This document shows positions 19,107-28,397 of a stretch of 64,000 bases of DNA, in pieces. Positions within the stretch are counted from its first letter, which is position 1. Each line of letters opens with the position of its first letter. The notes under the pieces were generated by a model. That model did no database searches. It saw nothing but the letters and a program-made list of their open reading frames with translations, and was not told the origin of the DNA. Both the position numbers and the translations under genes were made by a program. Origin of the DNA: Salipiger sp. H15 (lineage in GTDB: Bacteria > Pseudomonadota > Alphaproteobacteria > Rhodobacterales > Rhodobacteraceae); the NCBI RefSeq assembly GCF_040409955.1, contig NZ_CP123388.1, positions 1 to 64,000 of the forward strand, given 5' to 3'.

Positions 19107-20085
19107 ATGACCAGCGTGCCCACAGAGAATCCCGAGATGCCGCGGACCGAAGCGATGTCCGCGTGGCGTCTCAGCCTCTCGACCGGCCTCGGCAACGCGC
19201 CCGCGCAGGTCGAGTCGCTGCCGGAGGGACCCGCCGCTTCGGTTGAAGTGCCAAAGGGCATTCCCCTCCGTGCGGACACAGCCGTTGGAGAGCTCCTGCG
19301 GCACCCGGATCTACAGGACTTCGAGGATCGGCCCTGCCCTTGGCGGGCCGGGACTATCGCGAGGACATACCCCTGCGCGCATGGCGCGGTTGCTGCGCTA
19401 CCGCAGCGTGTTGCGGCCGGACGTGGTGCTGGCGGGGCTCAACCGGGCGCTCGATTTGCAGCGGGCGGGCGTTCCGGTCTTCCGCGAGTTCTACACCAGG
19501 GCGGAACGCCGGACGATGCCGCCGCTGATCGAGGCGGGGCTCCCATTCCCAGACAAGGCCGGCGCCCCGTTTGCGCTCATCGCCCGGGCAGCGGGTTTTC
19601 CTAATTCGGCTTGGTGCAAGGAGGCTTTCCCTATGCACTGGCACTCTCCCGCCTCGGCTGCAACGCCTTCTTCGTGACCTATCGGACCGGCCAGGGCGGG
19701 CAGGCCGCGGCGGCGGACATGGCCCGCGCGGCCGCCTGCATCCCCAGCCACGCCGAGACGCCCGGGGTGGCCCGCGATGGATATTCCGTCTGGGGTAACT
19801 CTGTCGGCGCGCGCATGGCGGCCTTCCTCGGCAGCCGCGGCGCCGAGGCCTTCGGCGCGCAGGACGGCATCGCCCTGCCGGACACCTTGCGGGCGCGTAG
19901 AGACGCTGCGTTCCATTGGTGTCGATGTCACCTTCCGCATCGAAACGGATGTTGGACGTGGCTTCGGCGTCGGCATGGGCACCCCGGCGGACGGCGGGGT
20001 CACCGAGGCGGCGGAGTTCTGGGTCGCGCATTCGCCCGCCAAGATTCCCGCTCCGACGCGGGACCGCCCCTACGTAAACAGGTAG
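19107..20085 (+). pseudogene. Alpha/beta-hydrolase (esterase) pseudogene
   Basis: Frames on the plus strand give, in order, LLRHPDLQDFE; LLRYRSVLRPDVVLAGLN with FREFYTRAERRTMPPLIEAG; GFPYALALSRLGCNAFFVTYRTG; and SVWGNSVGARMAAFLGSRG, where the nucleophile elbow GNSVG has replaced the expected GxSAG. The end reads VDVTFRIETDVGRGFGVGMG with the usual catalytic histidine region altered. Several frameshifts and an internal deletion around 19870 break the gene. The family resembles small polyester/acetyl-xylan esterase-type hydrolases. It is non-functional as read. Confidence 0.75.
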
Positions 20086-20418
20086 CCGCGCGAGGCGACC
20101 TCCCTGATCCGCCAACCTGCCCGGAGTGGGCCGGTGAGCGACGCCATGCCCCCGGCGGATTATCGACGACGCGCAATCTGCCAAAGGCGAACTGTCGCTG
20201 CGCCCGAGGCACAGCCACCCCAGAGCTTCGCTGACCTACGGAGGCCGCGGCCCGTCGCGCGGAGCGCAGGCTCTCCACCGATCGGAACCTGCATCAAGCG
20301 ACGAACCAGCCCCAATTTTGGACGGCGTCGATAAGCCGTTGCGGAATGTGGGGATACCCGCCCGACCGGGCATTTGAAGGGTCTTCGCCAGTCACCGCGA
20401 CCTGGCAGGAGACCTGCC
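20086..20418. other. Spacer between two pseudogenes; nothing recognisable
   Basis: This 333-nt stretch has short open frames on both strands but no motif, repeat or RNA I can identify. It belongs to the decayed region. Confidence 0.5.
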
Positions 20419-21340
20419 TCATACCCAGTCCAAATCGAAGGAGCCGCCGCGAGGCGCTTGTCGCCGGTGCCGCGGCAGCCGCGCCCCGGATGGCCTTCCT
20501 CGGCAGGGCATCGCCTCGCCGGAGGCGGTGCGACGCGGCCTTGGCACGTTGCAGGTGCCGCCGATCGGGCTTCGATGCCGGTGGGTCCGCACGCCCGACC
20601 CGCGCCGGGTCGTGGGCAATTGCAGCGGGGTGTTGAAGCGCGAAGAGGCGCGGGAGTTGATCCGCGCCGCCGTCGACATGGGCGTCGCGTTGAAATCATC
20701 GGCACCGCCCTGCGCGACGTGCGGGGCGAGGTTGTGCTGGAAACGAAGTTCGGCTTTGACCTCAATCCCGTGACCGGCATGCGGGCCAGTGTGCTCGACA
20801 GCCGTCCGGACCGTATCCGCCGCGCCGTCGATGCGATGCCTACCCGTTCCGGCACCGACCGCATCGACACACTCGCCGCCGGCGGCAAGATGCTGCACTT
20901 GGGCATGTCATGGCCGGTGCTCGAGACGGTACGCCGCGCCCATGCCGGACTTCCTCTGTCGGTGATCCGGATTGAATGCTTGAAAATCTGGCGTGGCCCG
21001 GAGAAGGCGATCCTGCCGTGATGCGTGGAGCATGGTATCGGCCTCGTCTGCCGGAGCCCGCTTGCGATGGGGTTCCTCTCCGGCGAGGCCACCTCGGCGA
21101 CGCGCTTCCCAGAGGGGGACTGCCGCACCGCGGTTAGCGCCGGAAAACCTCGGGGCGAACATGGCGCTCTGTAAGCTGATCGTCAGATGACCCGAGGAAA
21201 GGAAAGCGATTCCCGCGCAGATCGTGGGGGCCCAGCGTCGTCCCGATCTCCGGCACGACACGCCTCGACCTTCTCGCGGAAAGCCCCGGGGGGTGGCGAT
21301 CACCTTCACCGAAGCAGAGCATGCCAAACCCGGCTGAGCG
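20419..21340 (+). pseudogene. Aldo/keto reductase pseudogene (copy B), with TAT-leader-like remnant
   Basis: The plus strand starts with RRSRREALVAGAAAAAPRM, which resembles a twin-arginine leader. RGLGTLQVPPIGLRC, EARELIRAAVDMGV, TALRDVRGEVVLETKFGFDL, RIRRAVDAMPTRSGTDRIDT and HGIGLVCRSPLAMGFLSGE follow in different frames. The C-terminal relic has GANMALCKLIVR, ERKAIPAQI and VAITFTEAEHA. These are aldo/keto reductase landmarks in order, interrupted by frameshifts and deletions; the catalytic tyrosine segment is lost. It differs in sequence from copy A. Confidence 0.82.
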
Positions 21341-21377
21341 CTGCCGCCCCGCTACCGAGAAACCTAGAAGATGCAGG

Positions 21378-21400
21378 CGGGCGGGCATGCGGCCCGCCCG
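21378..21400 (-). terminator. Hairpin at the end of the sugar operon
   Basis: CGGGCGGGC (21378-21386) pairs with GCCCGCCCG (21392-21400) around a 5-nt loop, 12 nt beyond the binding-protein stop on the minus strand. The following minus-strand bases are only moderately T-rich (TGCATCTTCT), so this is a probable but not classical terminator. Confidence 0.6.
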
Positions 21401-21411
21401 GCGAGGGTGCC

Positions 21412-22368
21412 TCAGAACGGGCTGTCGGGATAGTAGAACTGCTCGGCGTTCTCGGGGGTGATCAGCACCGATCCGATGGTGAAGGTGCCCGACACCGGCG
21501 CGTTCGAGGTGAGCCCCACGGCGGTCATCTCGATCGCCGTGGCGATCATCGAGGGCGGGTAGGTCACGTCGGCGGGGATCATCGCGTCGCCGTCCATGAC
21601 GCGCTTGACCATCTCCTTCATGCCCGCGCCACCGAGGACGAACTTCACGTCATCGCGCCCGGCCGCGTCGATCGCGGCCAGCACGCCGACGGCCATGTCG
21701 TCATCCGAGGCCCAGACCGCGTCGATCTGCGGATACTTCGACAGGAAGTCCTGCATCACGTTGAAGCTGTCGTCGCGGTTCCAGTTGCCGTGCTCCATGC
21801 CGATGATCTCGATGCCCGAGCCCTCGATCCCCTGCTGGAAGCCCTCGACCCGCTCGTTGTCGATGGTGGTCGGGATGCCGCGCAGCACCACGATCTTGCC
21901 GCCCTCGGGCATCTGCGAGGCCATGTAGGCACCCGAGACCCGGCCGAAGCCGGGGTTGTCGCCGGCGACGTAGAGGTCCTCGATGCCCGGCACCGACAGG
22001 CCGCGGTCGACCACCGTGACCCAGACGCCGCTGTCGGCGACGGCCTGAACCGGCGGCGTCAGCGGGTCGGATTCGAAGGGCAGCACCACCAGCGCGTCGA
22101 TATCGCGCGTGGCCACCATGTCCTCGATATCGTTGACCTGCTTGCCCGGATCGGAAGCGGTGGCGAGCACGAAGTCGAGCTGCGGATAGACCTTCTCCAG
22201 CCGCTCGACGGTCTGCTGCGCGTGGAAGTTCATGCCGCCGGCCCAGCCATGGGTCGCCGCGGGGATCGACACGCCGATCACCTTGGTCTCGCCGTCCTGC
22301 GCCAGCGCCCCTCCTGCGCCGAGCGCCAAGGCCGTACAGCCGGCCAGCAGGCTCTTCATGTAAGACAT
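21412..22368 (-). CDS. Sugar ABC transporter substrate-binding protein (RbsB type)
   Basis: The 318-residue periplasmic-binding-protein type 1 family member has a Sec leader ending near ALAQDG, then VIGVSIPAATHGWAGGMNFHAQQ. Later it has the family-typical DIDALVVLPFESDPLTPPVQ and WASDDDMAVGVLAAI. It binds a monosaccharide or polyol for the RbsC/RbsA-like proteins encoded upstream. The ATG at 22368 follows GGAGAGG; a second ATG three codons later is possible. It is the distal gene of the minus-strand operon, 29 nt after the permease. Ligand identity is not evident. Confidence 0.88.
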   Translation of the reverse strand: MSYMKSLLAGCTALALGAGGALAQDGETKVIGVSIPAATHGWAGGMNFHAQQTVERLEKVYPQLDFVLATASDPGKQVNDIEDMVATRDIDALVVLPFESDPLTPPVQAVADSGVWVTVVDRGLSVPGIEDLYVAGDNPGFGRVSGAYMASQMPEGGKIVVLRGIPTTIDNERVEGFQQGIEGSGIEIIGMEHGNWNRDDSFNVMQDFLSKYPQIDAVWASDDDMAVGVLAAIDAAGRDDVKFVLGGAGMKEMVKRVMDGDAMIPADVTYPPSMIATAIEMTAVGLTSNAPVSGTFTIGSVLITPENAEQFYYPDSPF

Positions 22369-22397
22369 TTCCTCTCCTCCCTAGAGACGGCGGAGGG

Positions 22398-23399
22398 TCA
22401 CCCCTTCGCCTTTGCTTCCCGCTGCAAGATCACCGCGAGAACGATGATGACCCCCTGGATCGCGCCGTTGAGATAGGGCGACACGAGGTCGGTCAAATTC
22501 AGGATGTTGTCGATCATGCTCAGGATCAGCACGCCGATCACCGTGCCCCAGACGCGGCCGAAGCCGCCCTTGAGGAGGGTGCCGCCGATGATCACCGCGG
22601 CGATCGCCTCGAGCTCCCACAGCACGCCGGTCGAGGCCGAGGCCGAGCCGAGCCGCGGCACGTACATGATGGTCGCGACCCCGACGAGCAGACCGAGCAT
22701 CGCGTAGGTCAGCAGCCGGACCCGGTTGACGTCGACATTCGAGTAATGCGCCACGTTCTCGTTCGAGCCGATCGCCGCGCAGTGGCGGCCGAAGCGGGCA
22801 CGGCTCATCAGCACCTCGCCGATGATGACGGTCAGCGCGAAGACGATGATCGGCCAGCTGATGCCGAGGATGCCGCCGAAATAGACCGGCCGGTAGAAGC
22901 TGCGCAGCCCGAAGTCGAGGCTGAGCGTGCCGCCGTCGGCCAGCCATGTGACGAGGCTGCGGTAGATGCCCATGGTGCCGAGCGTGACGATGAAGGCCTC
23001 GATCCCCAGCGTGGTGATCAGGAAGCCATTGATCAGCCCGGCGAGGATCCCCGCCAGCAGCGCCACCGCCATGCCAAGCAGGATGATCGGGATGCCGACC
23101 CCCATTACCGGCAGCGCCGCGTTCATCACGAGGATCATCAGCCCCGCGATGAAGGCCGCCATCGACCCCACCGACAGGTCGAGCCCGCCGGCCGTGATCA
23201 CGAAGGTCATGCCGACCGCGATGATCCCGATGAAGGCCGAGCGCGCCAGCACGTTGGTGATGTTGGCGGCGCTGAGGAAGTTCGAGTTGAGCGCCGCGCC
23301 GACCACGATCAGCACCAGCAGCGCGATCACCGGCCCCAGCACGCTCATCGACGGAAGCGCCCTTCGGGGCCTCGGTGCCGCTGTCCCGGTCGTCATCAT
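22398..23399 (-). CDS. Sugar ABC transporter permease (RbsC type)
   Basis: The 333-residue BPD_transp_2 family permease has eight to ten helices and the motifs FVITAGGLDLSVGSM (about residues 67-81) and LLKGGFGRVWGTVIGVLIL near 264-282, both typical of RbsC/XylH/AraH proteins. It is the pore of the importer. Its start overlaps the ATPase stop by 4 nt (ATGA). Confidence 0.88.
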   Translation of the reverse strand: MMTTGTAAPRPRRALPSMSVLGPVIALLVLIVVGAALNSNFLSAANITNVLARSAFIGIIAVGMTFVITAGGLDLSVGSMAAFIAGLMILVMNAALPVMGVGIPIILLGMAVALLAGILAGLINGFLITTLGIEAFIVTLGTMGIYRSLVTWLADGGTLSLDFGLRSFYRPVYFGGILGISWPIIVFALTVIIGEVLMSRARFGRHCAAIGSNENVAHYSNVDVNRVRLLTYAMLGLLVGVATIMYVPRLGSASASTGVLWELEAIAAVIIGGTLLKGGFGRVWGTVIGVLILSMIDNILNLTDLVSPYLNGAIQGVIIVLAVILQREAKAKG

Positions 23400-24913
23400 G
23401 CCACCCTTTCCGTGCTGTCCGCGCCGACGCCCATGGCGTGCCGGACGATTGCGTCCTCGGTGATCCGGGCCCCCAGCAGTTCCCCGGCGATCCGCCCCCG
23501 GCGCATCACCAGCACCCGGTCGGACAGGCCGATGACCTCCTGCATCTCGGAGGAGATCATCACGATCCCATGGCCCTCGGCGGCGAGCCCGCGCAGGAAG
23601 GCGTAGATCTGCTGCTTGGTACCGATGTCGATGCCCCGCGTCGGCTCGTCGACGATGAGGATCACCGGGTCCGACTGCATCACCTTCGCCAGCAGGAGTT
23701 TCTGCTGGTTGCCGCCCGAGAGGTTGCCGACGCGCATGGTGCGCGATCCGGCGCGGATGTCGAACTCGGCGATCGCCCGGTCGAGCGCGCGCTCCTCCGC
23801 CGCGGTGTCGATCAGCACCCGGCCGTACTTGTAGAGCGCCTGCAGCGTCAGGTTCTCGCGCAGGGTCTTGCCCAGCAGCAGGCCGCGCAGCTTGCGATCC
23901 TCGGTCAGGTAGCAGAGGCCCTGCGCCAGCGCGTCGCCCGGCCGGGTGATCCTGACGGGATGGCCGCCGATCTCGATGCGGGTGCTGCTCGCCGGGCGCA
24001 GCCCGCAGAGCCCCTCCATCGCCTCGGTCCTTCCCGAGCCGATGAGACCCGCGATGCCGAGGATCTCGCCCCGGTGCAGATCGAAGGAAATGCCGCTGGC
24101 GTGGTCCGGGACCTCCAGCCCCTCCACGCGCAGCATCACCTCGGCGCCCGGTGCCAAGGCGAGCTTGTCGGGAAAGAGGTCGGAGACGTCGCGGCCCACC
24201 ATGGCGGTCGCCATCTGGTCCTCGGTGATCTCGCGCGCCGGGCCGTCATGCACCAGCGTGCCGTCGCGCAGCACGGCCACGGTGTCGGCGATCTCGGCCA
24301 CCTCGCCGAGCTTGTGCGAGGTGAAGAGGATCGCCGTGCCCGATGCCTTCAGCGCCCGCACCTGCTCGAAGAGGATGCGCGTCTCGGCCCCGGTGAGCAC
24401 GGCGGTCGGCTCGTCCATGACCAGCACCCGCGCGTCGCGGCTGAGCGCCTTGGCGATTTCCACCATCTGCTTGTCCGAGTTGGAAAGTTTCGACACCAGC
24501 GTATCCGGGTCGATGTGGCAGTCGATGCGCGCGAGATACGCGCGCGTGAGCCGGCGCATCCGCGCCTTGTCGAGCAGCCAGCCCTTCCGCAGCTCGCGGC
24601 CGAGGAAGATGTTCTGCTCGACGGTCAGCTGCTCGGCGAGGTTGAACTCCTGGTGGATCATCACGATCCCTGCCTCCTCGCCGTCGTGCAGCGAGCCGAA
24701 GGCGACCTCCTGCCCGCCCAGCAGGATCTTTCCCGCGCTCGGCGCCTCGATGCCGGCGAGGATCTTCATCGTGGTCGACTTGCCCGCGCCGTTCTCGCCG
24801 ATCAGCGCCAGCACCTCGCCGGCGCGCAGCTCGAGCGTGACCCCGTGCAGCACCTCGACGGGGCCGAAGCGCTTGGTCACCTGCCGCAGCGCAAGGACGG
24901 CGGGCGCGCTCAT
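23396..24913 (-). CDS. Sugar ABC transporter ATP-binding protein (RbsA type, tandem ATPase)
   Basis: The 505-residue protein contains two ABC ATPase domains. The first has GENGAGKSTTMKIL (Walker A), LSNSDKQMVEIAKAL (degenerate signature) and VLVMDEPTAVLTGAE. The second has a degenerate P-loop GLIGSGRTEAMEGL, signature LSGGNQQKLLLAK and ILIVDEPTRGIDIGTK. This asymmetric pattern is the rule for RbsA/XylG/MglA. It energises the neighbouring RbsC-type permease and is encoded 10 nt downstream of the dehydrogenase gene in the same operon. Confidence 0.9.
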   Translation of the reverse strand: MSAPAVLALRQVTKRFGPVEVLHGVTLELRAGEVLALIGENGAGKSTTMKILAGIEAPSAGKILLGGQEVAFGSLHDGEEAGIVMIHQEFNLAEQLTVEQNIFLGRELRKGWLLDKARMRRLTRAYLARIDCHIDPDTLVSKLSNSDKQMVEIAKALSRDARVLVMDEPTAVLTGAETRILFEQVRALKASGTAILFTSHKLGEVAEIADTVAVLRDGTLVHDGPAREITEDQMATAMVGRDVSDLFPDKLALAPGAEVMLRVEGLEVPDHASGISFDLHRGEILGIAGLIGSGRTEAMEGLCGLRPASSTRIEIGGHPVRITRPGDALAQGLCYLTEDRKLRGLLLGKTLRENLTLQALYKYGRVLIDTAAEERALDRAIAEFDIRAGSRTMRVGNLSGGNQQKLLLAKVMQSDPVILIVDEPTRGIDIGTKQQIYAFLRGLAAEGHGIVMISSEMQEVIGLSDRVLVMRRGRIAGELLGARITEDAIVRHAMGVGADSTERVA

Positions 24914-24923
24914 ATCTTGGTCC

Positions 24924-26066
24924 TCATATCCTGGTCCATGCCGCGTTGTTGGCCGCCGAGGTGACGCAGGCGCGGATGAAAGCCATGCCCTCGAGCCCCG
25001 CCGCGATGCCCGGCAGCACCCCCATCACCGCCTCGCGCGCGGCACCGCCCTGCACCGCGCGGATCGCCGCGGCGGCCTCGGTGTAGATCGTCGCAAAGCC
25101 CTCGAGATAGCCCTCGGGATGCCCCGAGGGGATGCGGCTGACCGCCCTCGCGGCGGCGCTCGCCCCCGGCCCGTTGCGGGTCAGGCGGCGCGTCGGCTCG
25201 CCCTTCGGGCTGAACCACAGGTAGTTCGGATCCTCCTGCGCCCATTCGAGCCCGCCGGTCTCTCCGTAGACGCGCAGGCGCAGCCCGTTCTCGTTGCCGG
25301 GAGCGACCTGGCTGCACCAGAGCATGCCGCGCGCCCCGCCCTCGTAGCGCAGCAGCACGTGGGCGTTGTCGTCGAGCCTTCGCCCTGCGCCGAAGCTCTG
25401 CAGGTCCGCCGCCAGTTCAGTCCCGACGAGGCCAGTGACGAAGCCCGCGAGGTTGTAGGCATGGGTGCCGATGTCGCCGATCGAGCCGCCCGCCCCCGAG
25501 CGCGCGGGGTCGGTGCGCCACTCGGCCTGCTTGACGCCCGCGGCCTCCACCGCCTCGGTCAGCCAGTCCTGCGGGTATTCCACCTGCACGATGCGGACCT
25601 TGCCGAGCGCCCCCTCGGCGACCATCTGCCGGGCCTGCCGGATCATGGGATAGCCCGTGTAGTTGTGGGTGAGGATGAAGAGCGCCTTTGACTCGGCCAC
25701 CGCCCGTTCCATCGCCTCGGCATCCTCGAAACTCGCGGTCAGCGGCTTGTCGCAGATCACGTGGATGCCGCGCGTAAGGAAGGCCTGCGCCGCGGGGAAA
25801 TGCACGTGGTTCGGGGTGACGATGCTGACCGCCTCGATGCCGTCCTCGCGCGCCGCCTCGGCCTCGGCCATCTCCTCGAAGCTGCCGTAAGAGCGCGCCG
25901 GGTCGAGCCCCAGCGCCTCGGCGCTGGCGCGCGCCTTCTCGGGGGTCGAGGAGAGCGCCCCGGCCACCAGCTCGAACTCCCCGTCGATGCGGCTCGCGAT
26001 GCGGTGCACCGCGCCGATGAAGGCGTCGTTGCCACCGCCGACCATGCCCAGTCTGATGCGTGCCAT
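24924..26066 (-). CDS. Gfo/Idh/MocA-family NAD(P)-dependent dehydrogenase
   Basis: The 380-residue protein has an N-terminal Rossmann fold (IRLGMVGGGNDAFIGAVHR), the TPNHVHFP segment and the EKP-like motif VICDKPLTASFEDA near residues 100-113. The C-terminal GFO/IDH domain has GGSIGDIGTHAYNLAGFVTG, with the usual catalytic Asp/His (DIGTH). Such enzymes oxidise sugars or cyclitols, often at C3. It lies directly after a TIM-barrel isomerase gene (1-nt spacing), so the pair probably carries out sequential steps on the imported sugar. Inositol, a 1,5-anhydrosugar or a glycoside are possible substrates. Confidence 0.85.
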   Translation of the reverse strand: MARIRLGMVGGGNDAFIGAVHRIASRIDGEFELVAGALSSTPEKARASAEALGLDPARSYGSFEEMAEAEAAREDGIEAVSIVTPNHVHFPAAQAFLTRGIHVICDKPLTASFEDAEAMERAVAESKALFILTHNYTGYPMIRQARQMVAEGALGKVRIVQVEYPQDWLTEAVEAAGVKQAEWRTDPARSGAGGSIGDIGTHAYNLAGFVTGLVGTELAADLQSFGAGRRLDDNAHVLLRYEGGARGMLWCSQVAPGNENGLRLRVYGETGGLEWAQEDPNYLWFSPKGEPTRRLTRNGPGASAAARAVSRIPSGHPEGYLEGFATIYTEAAAAIRAVQGGAAREAVMGVLPGIAAGLEGMAFIRACVTSAANNAAWTRI

Positions 26067-26067
26067 G

Positions 26068-27123
26068 TCAGCCGATCCCCAGCAGTTTCTTGTTCGTGGC
26101 CGCGTCGATGTCGCCGCCCGCGAAATCGTCGAAGGCGTGCGGCGTGACGCGGATGATGTGGTCCTTGACGAATTGCGCGCCCTCGCGCGCGCCGTCCTCG
26201 GGGTGCTTCAGCGCGCATTCCCACTCGACCACCGCCCAGCCGTCGAAGTCGATTGCCGCCATCTTCGAGAAGATCGCGCCGAAATCGACCTGCCCGTCGC
26301 CGAGGCTGCGGAACCGCCCGGCGCGGTCGACCCAGGGCTGGTAGCCGCCATAGACCCCCTGCCGCCCGGTCGGGTTGAACTCGGCATCCTTGACGTGGAA
26401 CATCTTGATGCGCTCGGCATAGATGTCGATGTGGTCGAGGTAATCGAGGCATTGCAGCACGTAATGCGACGGATCGTAGAGCATGTTGCAGCGCGCGTGC
26501 CCGTCCAGCCGGTCGAGGAACATCTCGAAGGTGACGCCGTCGTGCAGGTCCTCCATCGGGTGGATCTCGTAGCAGAGGTCCACGCCGCAGTCCTCGGCAT
26601 GGTCGAGGATCGGTCGCCAGCGCCGGGCAAGTTCGTCGAAGCCCATGTCCACCATGCCCTGCGGGCGCTGCGGGAAGGGATAGACGAAGGGCCAGCAAAG
26701 CCCGCCCGAGAAGGTCACGTGCTGCCCGATGCCGAGGTTCCTCGACGCCGTCAGCGCCTTCTTGACCTGCTCGGTCGCCCATTCGGTGCGCTCTTTCGGC
26801 TTGCCCTGCACCTCGGGCGCGGCAAAGCCGTCGACCCAGGCGTCATAGGCCGGGTGCACGGCGACCAGCTGGCCGAGGATATGGGTCGAGAAGTCAGTCA
26901 CCTCGACGCCGTTGTCCCGCGCCTCGCCCGCCCAGTCGTCGCAATAGGTCTGCGAACTGGCCAGCTTGTCCAGATCGACCAGCCGCGCGTCCCAGACCGG
27001 CACCTGCACGCCCTTGTAGCCGCAATCCGCGGCCCACTTGGTGATCCCGCCCCAGGTGTCGAACGGCGCGGCATCGCCGGCGAACTGCGCCAGGAACAGG
27101 CCCGGTCCCTTGATCGTCTTCAT
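26068..27123 (-). CDS. Sugar phosphate isomerase/epimerase-family TIM-barrel protein
   Basis: The 351-residue xylose-isomerase-like TIM barrel (AP_endonuc_2 fold) shows acidic and histidine metal ligands spread along the chain, for example CYEIHPMEDLH, NMLYDPSHYV, FHVKDAEF and AVVEWECAL. Relatives are isomerases, epimerases or dehydratases/hydrolases acting on keto-sugars in cyclitol and 3-keto-glycoside pathways. The ATG at 27123 is preceded by GGGAGGAG at ideal spacing; an in-frame ATG 51 nt upstream lacks a ribosome site. It is the first enzyme gene after the LacI-type regulator. Confidence 0.82.
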   Translation of the reverse strand: MKTIKGPGLFLAQFAGDAAPFDTWGGITKWAADCGYKGVQVPVWDARLVDLDKLASSQTYCDDWAGEARDNGVEVTDFSTHILGQLVAVHPAYDAWVDGFAAPEVQGKPKERTEWATEQVKKALTASRNLGIGQHVTFSGGLCWPFVYPFPQRPQGMVDMGFDELARRWRPILDHAEDCGVDLCYEIHPMEDLHDGVTFEMFLDRLDGHARCNMLYDPSHYVLQCLDYLDHIDIYAERIKMFHVKDAEFNPTGRQGVYGGYQPWVDRAGRFRSLGDGQVDFGAIFSKMAAIDFDGWAVVEWECALKHPEDGAREGAQFVKDHIIRVTPHAFDDFAGGDIDAATNKKLLGIG

Positions 27124-27185
27124 GAACTCCTCCCTTTCGCCGCCCGAACCCGGCGGCCCTGAATGGTCCTTCACCCGTCCGGCAC

Positions 27186-27218
27186 GCCGCGGCAGGGGTC
27201 CTCCTCCCCCGCCGCGGC
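27186..27218 (-). terminator. Stem-loop between regulator and structural genes
   Basis: GCCGCGGC-A-GGGG and CCCC-GCCGCGGC form a 12-bp stem with one bulged A and an 8-nt loop, just beyond the LacI-type stop on the minus strand. It lacks a T-tract. It may attenuate or partly terminate read-through into the isomerase gene. Confidence 0.45.
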
Positions 27219-27226
27219 CCGCCCCG

Positions 27227-28274
27227 TCAGCCCGCCTGCTCGAGCGCGTCCGCCGCGACCTGCGGCAGGTTCTCGCGCAGGAAGATCGTCGGGACGATCG
27301 GTTCCGTCCGCACCAGCGCGCGCCGGTCGGCCAGCAGCGTCAGGTGCTCGACCACCCGCGCCACCTCTTCCTCGGGGCGCTGGTCGATGATCACGTCGAT
27401 CCGCGCCTCCTCGAGCGCGCGCCGCGAATGCGGCACCAGCTCATGCAGGAAGACGTAGGGGCGCGTGACGTCCGGCGGCAGCGCCTCGAGCACCCGCACG
27501 AGCCCGGCATTGCCCGCCCCGGCGCTGTAGATGGCGGTGATCGCGGGATCCTCGGCCAGCGCCCGTGCGACGCGCGTTTCCACGAGGTCGAAGCGGTCGC
27601 GGCCCTCGACCACCGGCGCGATCTCGTGCGCGTCGCCGATCACCTCGCGCATGCCCGACAGGCGCTCGGCATGGTCGCGCGCCGACCACCGGCAGCACCC
27701 GGCCCATGCGACCGCCATGCGCGAGCCGGATCAGCCTGCCGACGGTGCGCCCGGCGACGACATTGTCGATCCCCACGTAGGCACTCCGCGCCGAGCCCGG
27801 GCAGTCCGAGACGAGGGTGATCACCGGGATGTCCTCTGCGCGCAACGCGGCGATGGCGGCCACCGTCTGCGCATCGTCGCTCGCCACGACCGCCACGCCG
27901 TCCACCCGCGCCTGAGCCAGCGTCGCCATGCGCGCGCTCAGCGCGCCGGGATCGAAGGCCTCGACGCCTTCGACCGAGAGACTGATGCGGTCCGCCAGCA
28001 GACGCGCCGCCGCCGCGGCGAACAGCGCCTCGACATGGCGAAAGAAGGCATTCGAGCCCGTCGGCAGCACCACGGCGAAACGGTAGACCCGCTGCTGCGA
28101 GAGGTTGGCCGCGGCAAGGTTGCGCACGTAGCCGAGGGCCTCGATCGCGGCATGAACGCTGCGAGCCGCTTTCTCGGACACGCCGGCGCGGCCATTCACG
28201 ACACGATCCGCGGTCGCGTAGCTGACGCCCGCGCGACGCGCGACATCCGACAACGTCGGCGGCCGTCTGTTCAT
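27227..28274 (-). pseudogene. LacI-family regulator interrupted by a 2-bp frameshift
   Basis: From the ATG at 28274 the reading starts MNRRPPTLSDVARRAGVSY, a LacI helix-turn-helix, with hinge region LAAANLSQQR. A sugar-binding domain then runs to VLPVVGAR. At about 27690 the frame is lost, and the correct continuation (DHAERLSGMREVIGD to the stop at 27227) is in another frame. Adding one GC to the GCGCGC run there restores a continuous protein of about 349 residues. Either a real slippage mutation has inactivated the regulator or this is a sequencing error. It would control the sugar operon and its own gene through the palindrome upstream. Confidence 0.85.
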
Positions 28275-28330
28275 TGCAGTCCTCCCTAACCGCAGGCTCG
28301 CAACAAGCTTACGTGGCGTCAATCGAATTG

Positions 28331-28346
28331 TGATAGACGTCTATCA
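28331..28346. promoter_or_regulatory. Perfect 16-bp palindrome, probable LacI-type operator
   Basis: TGATAGACGTCTATCA is a perfect palindrome centred on CG, 57 nt upstream of the LacI-type start codon on the minus strand. Size and symmetry match operators of LacI-family regulators. It lies in the 123-nt gap between the regulator and the end of PEP synthase. Confidence 0.75.
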
Positions 28347-28397
28347 TGCCAAGGGAAGGGGGCCACCTCGCAGGGGTAACACCGCGGCCGCCCGGGG

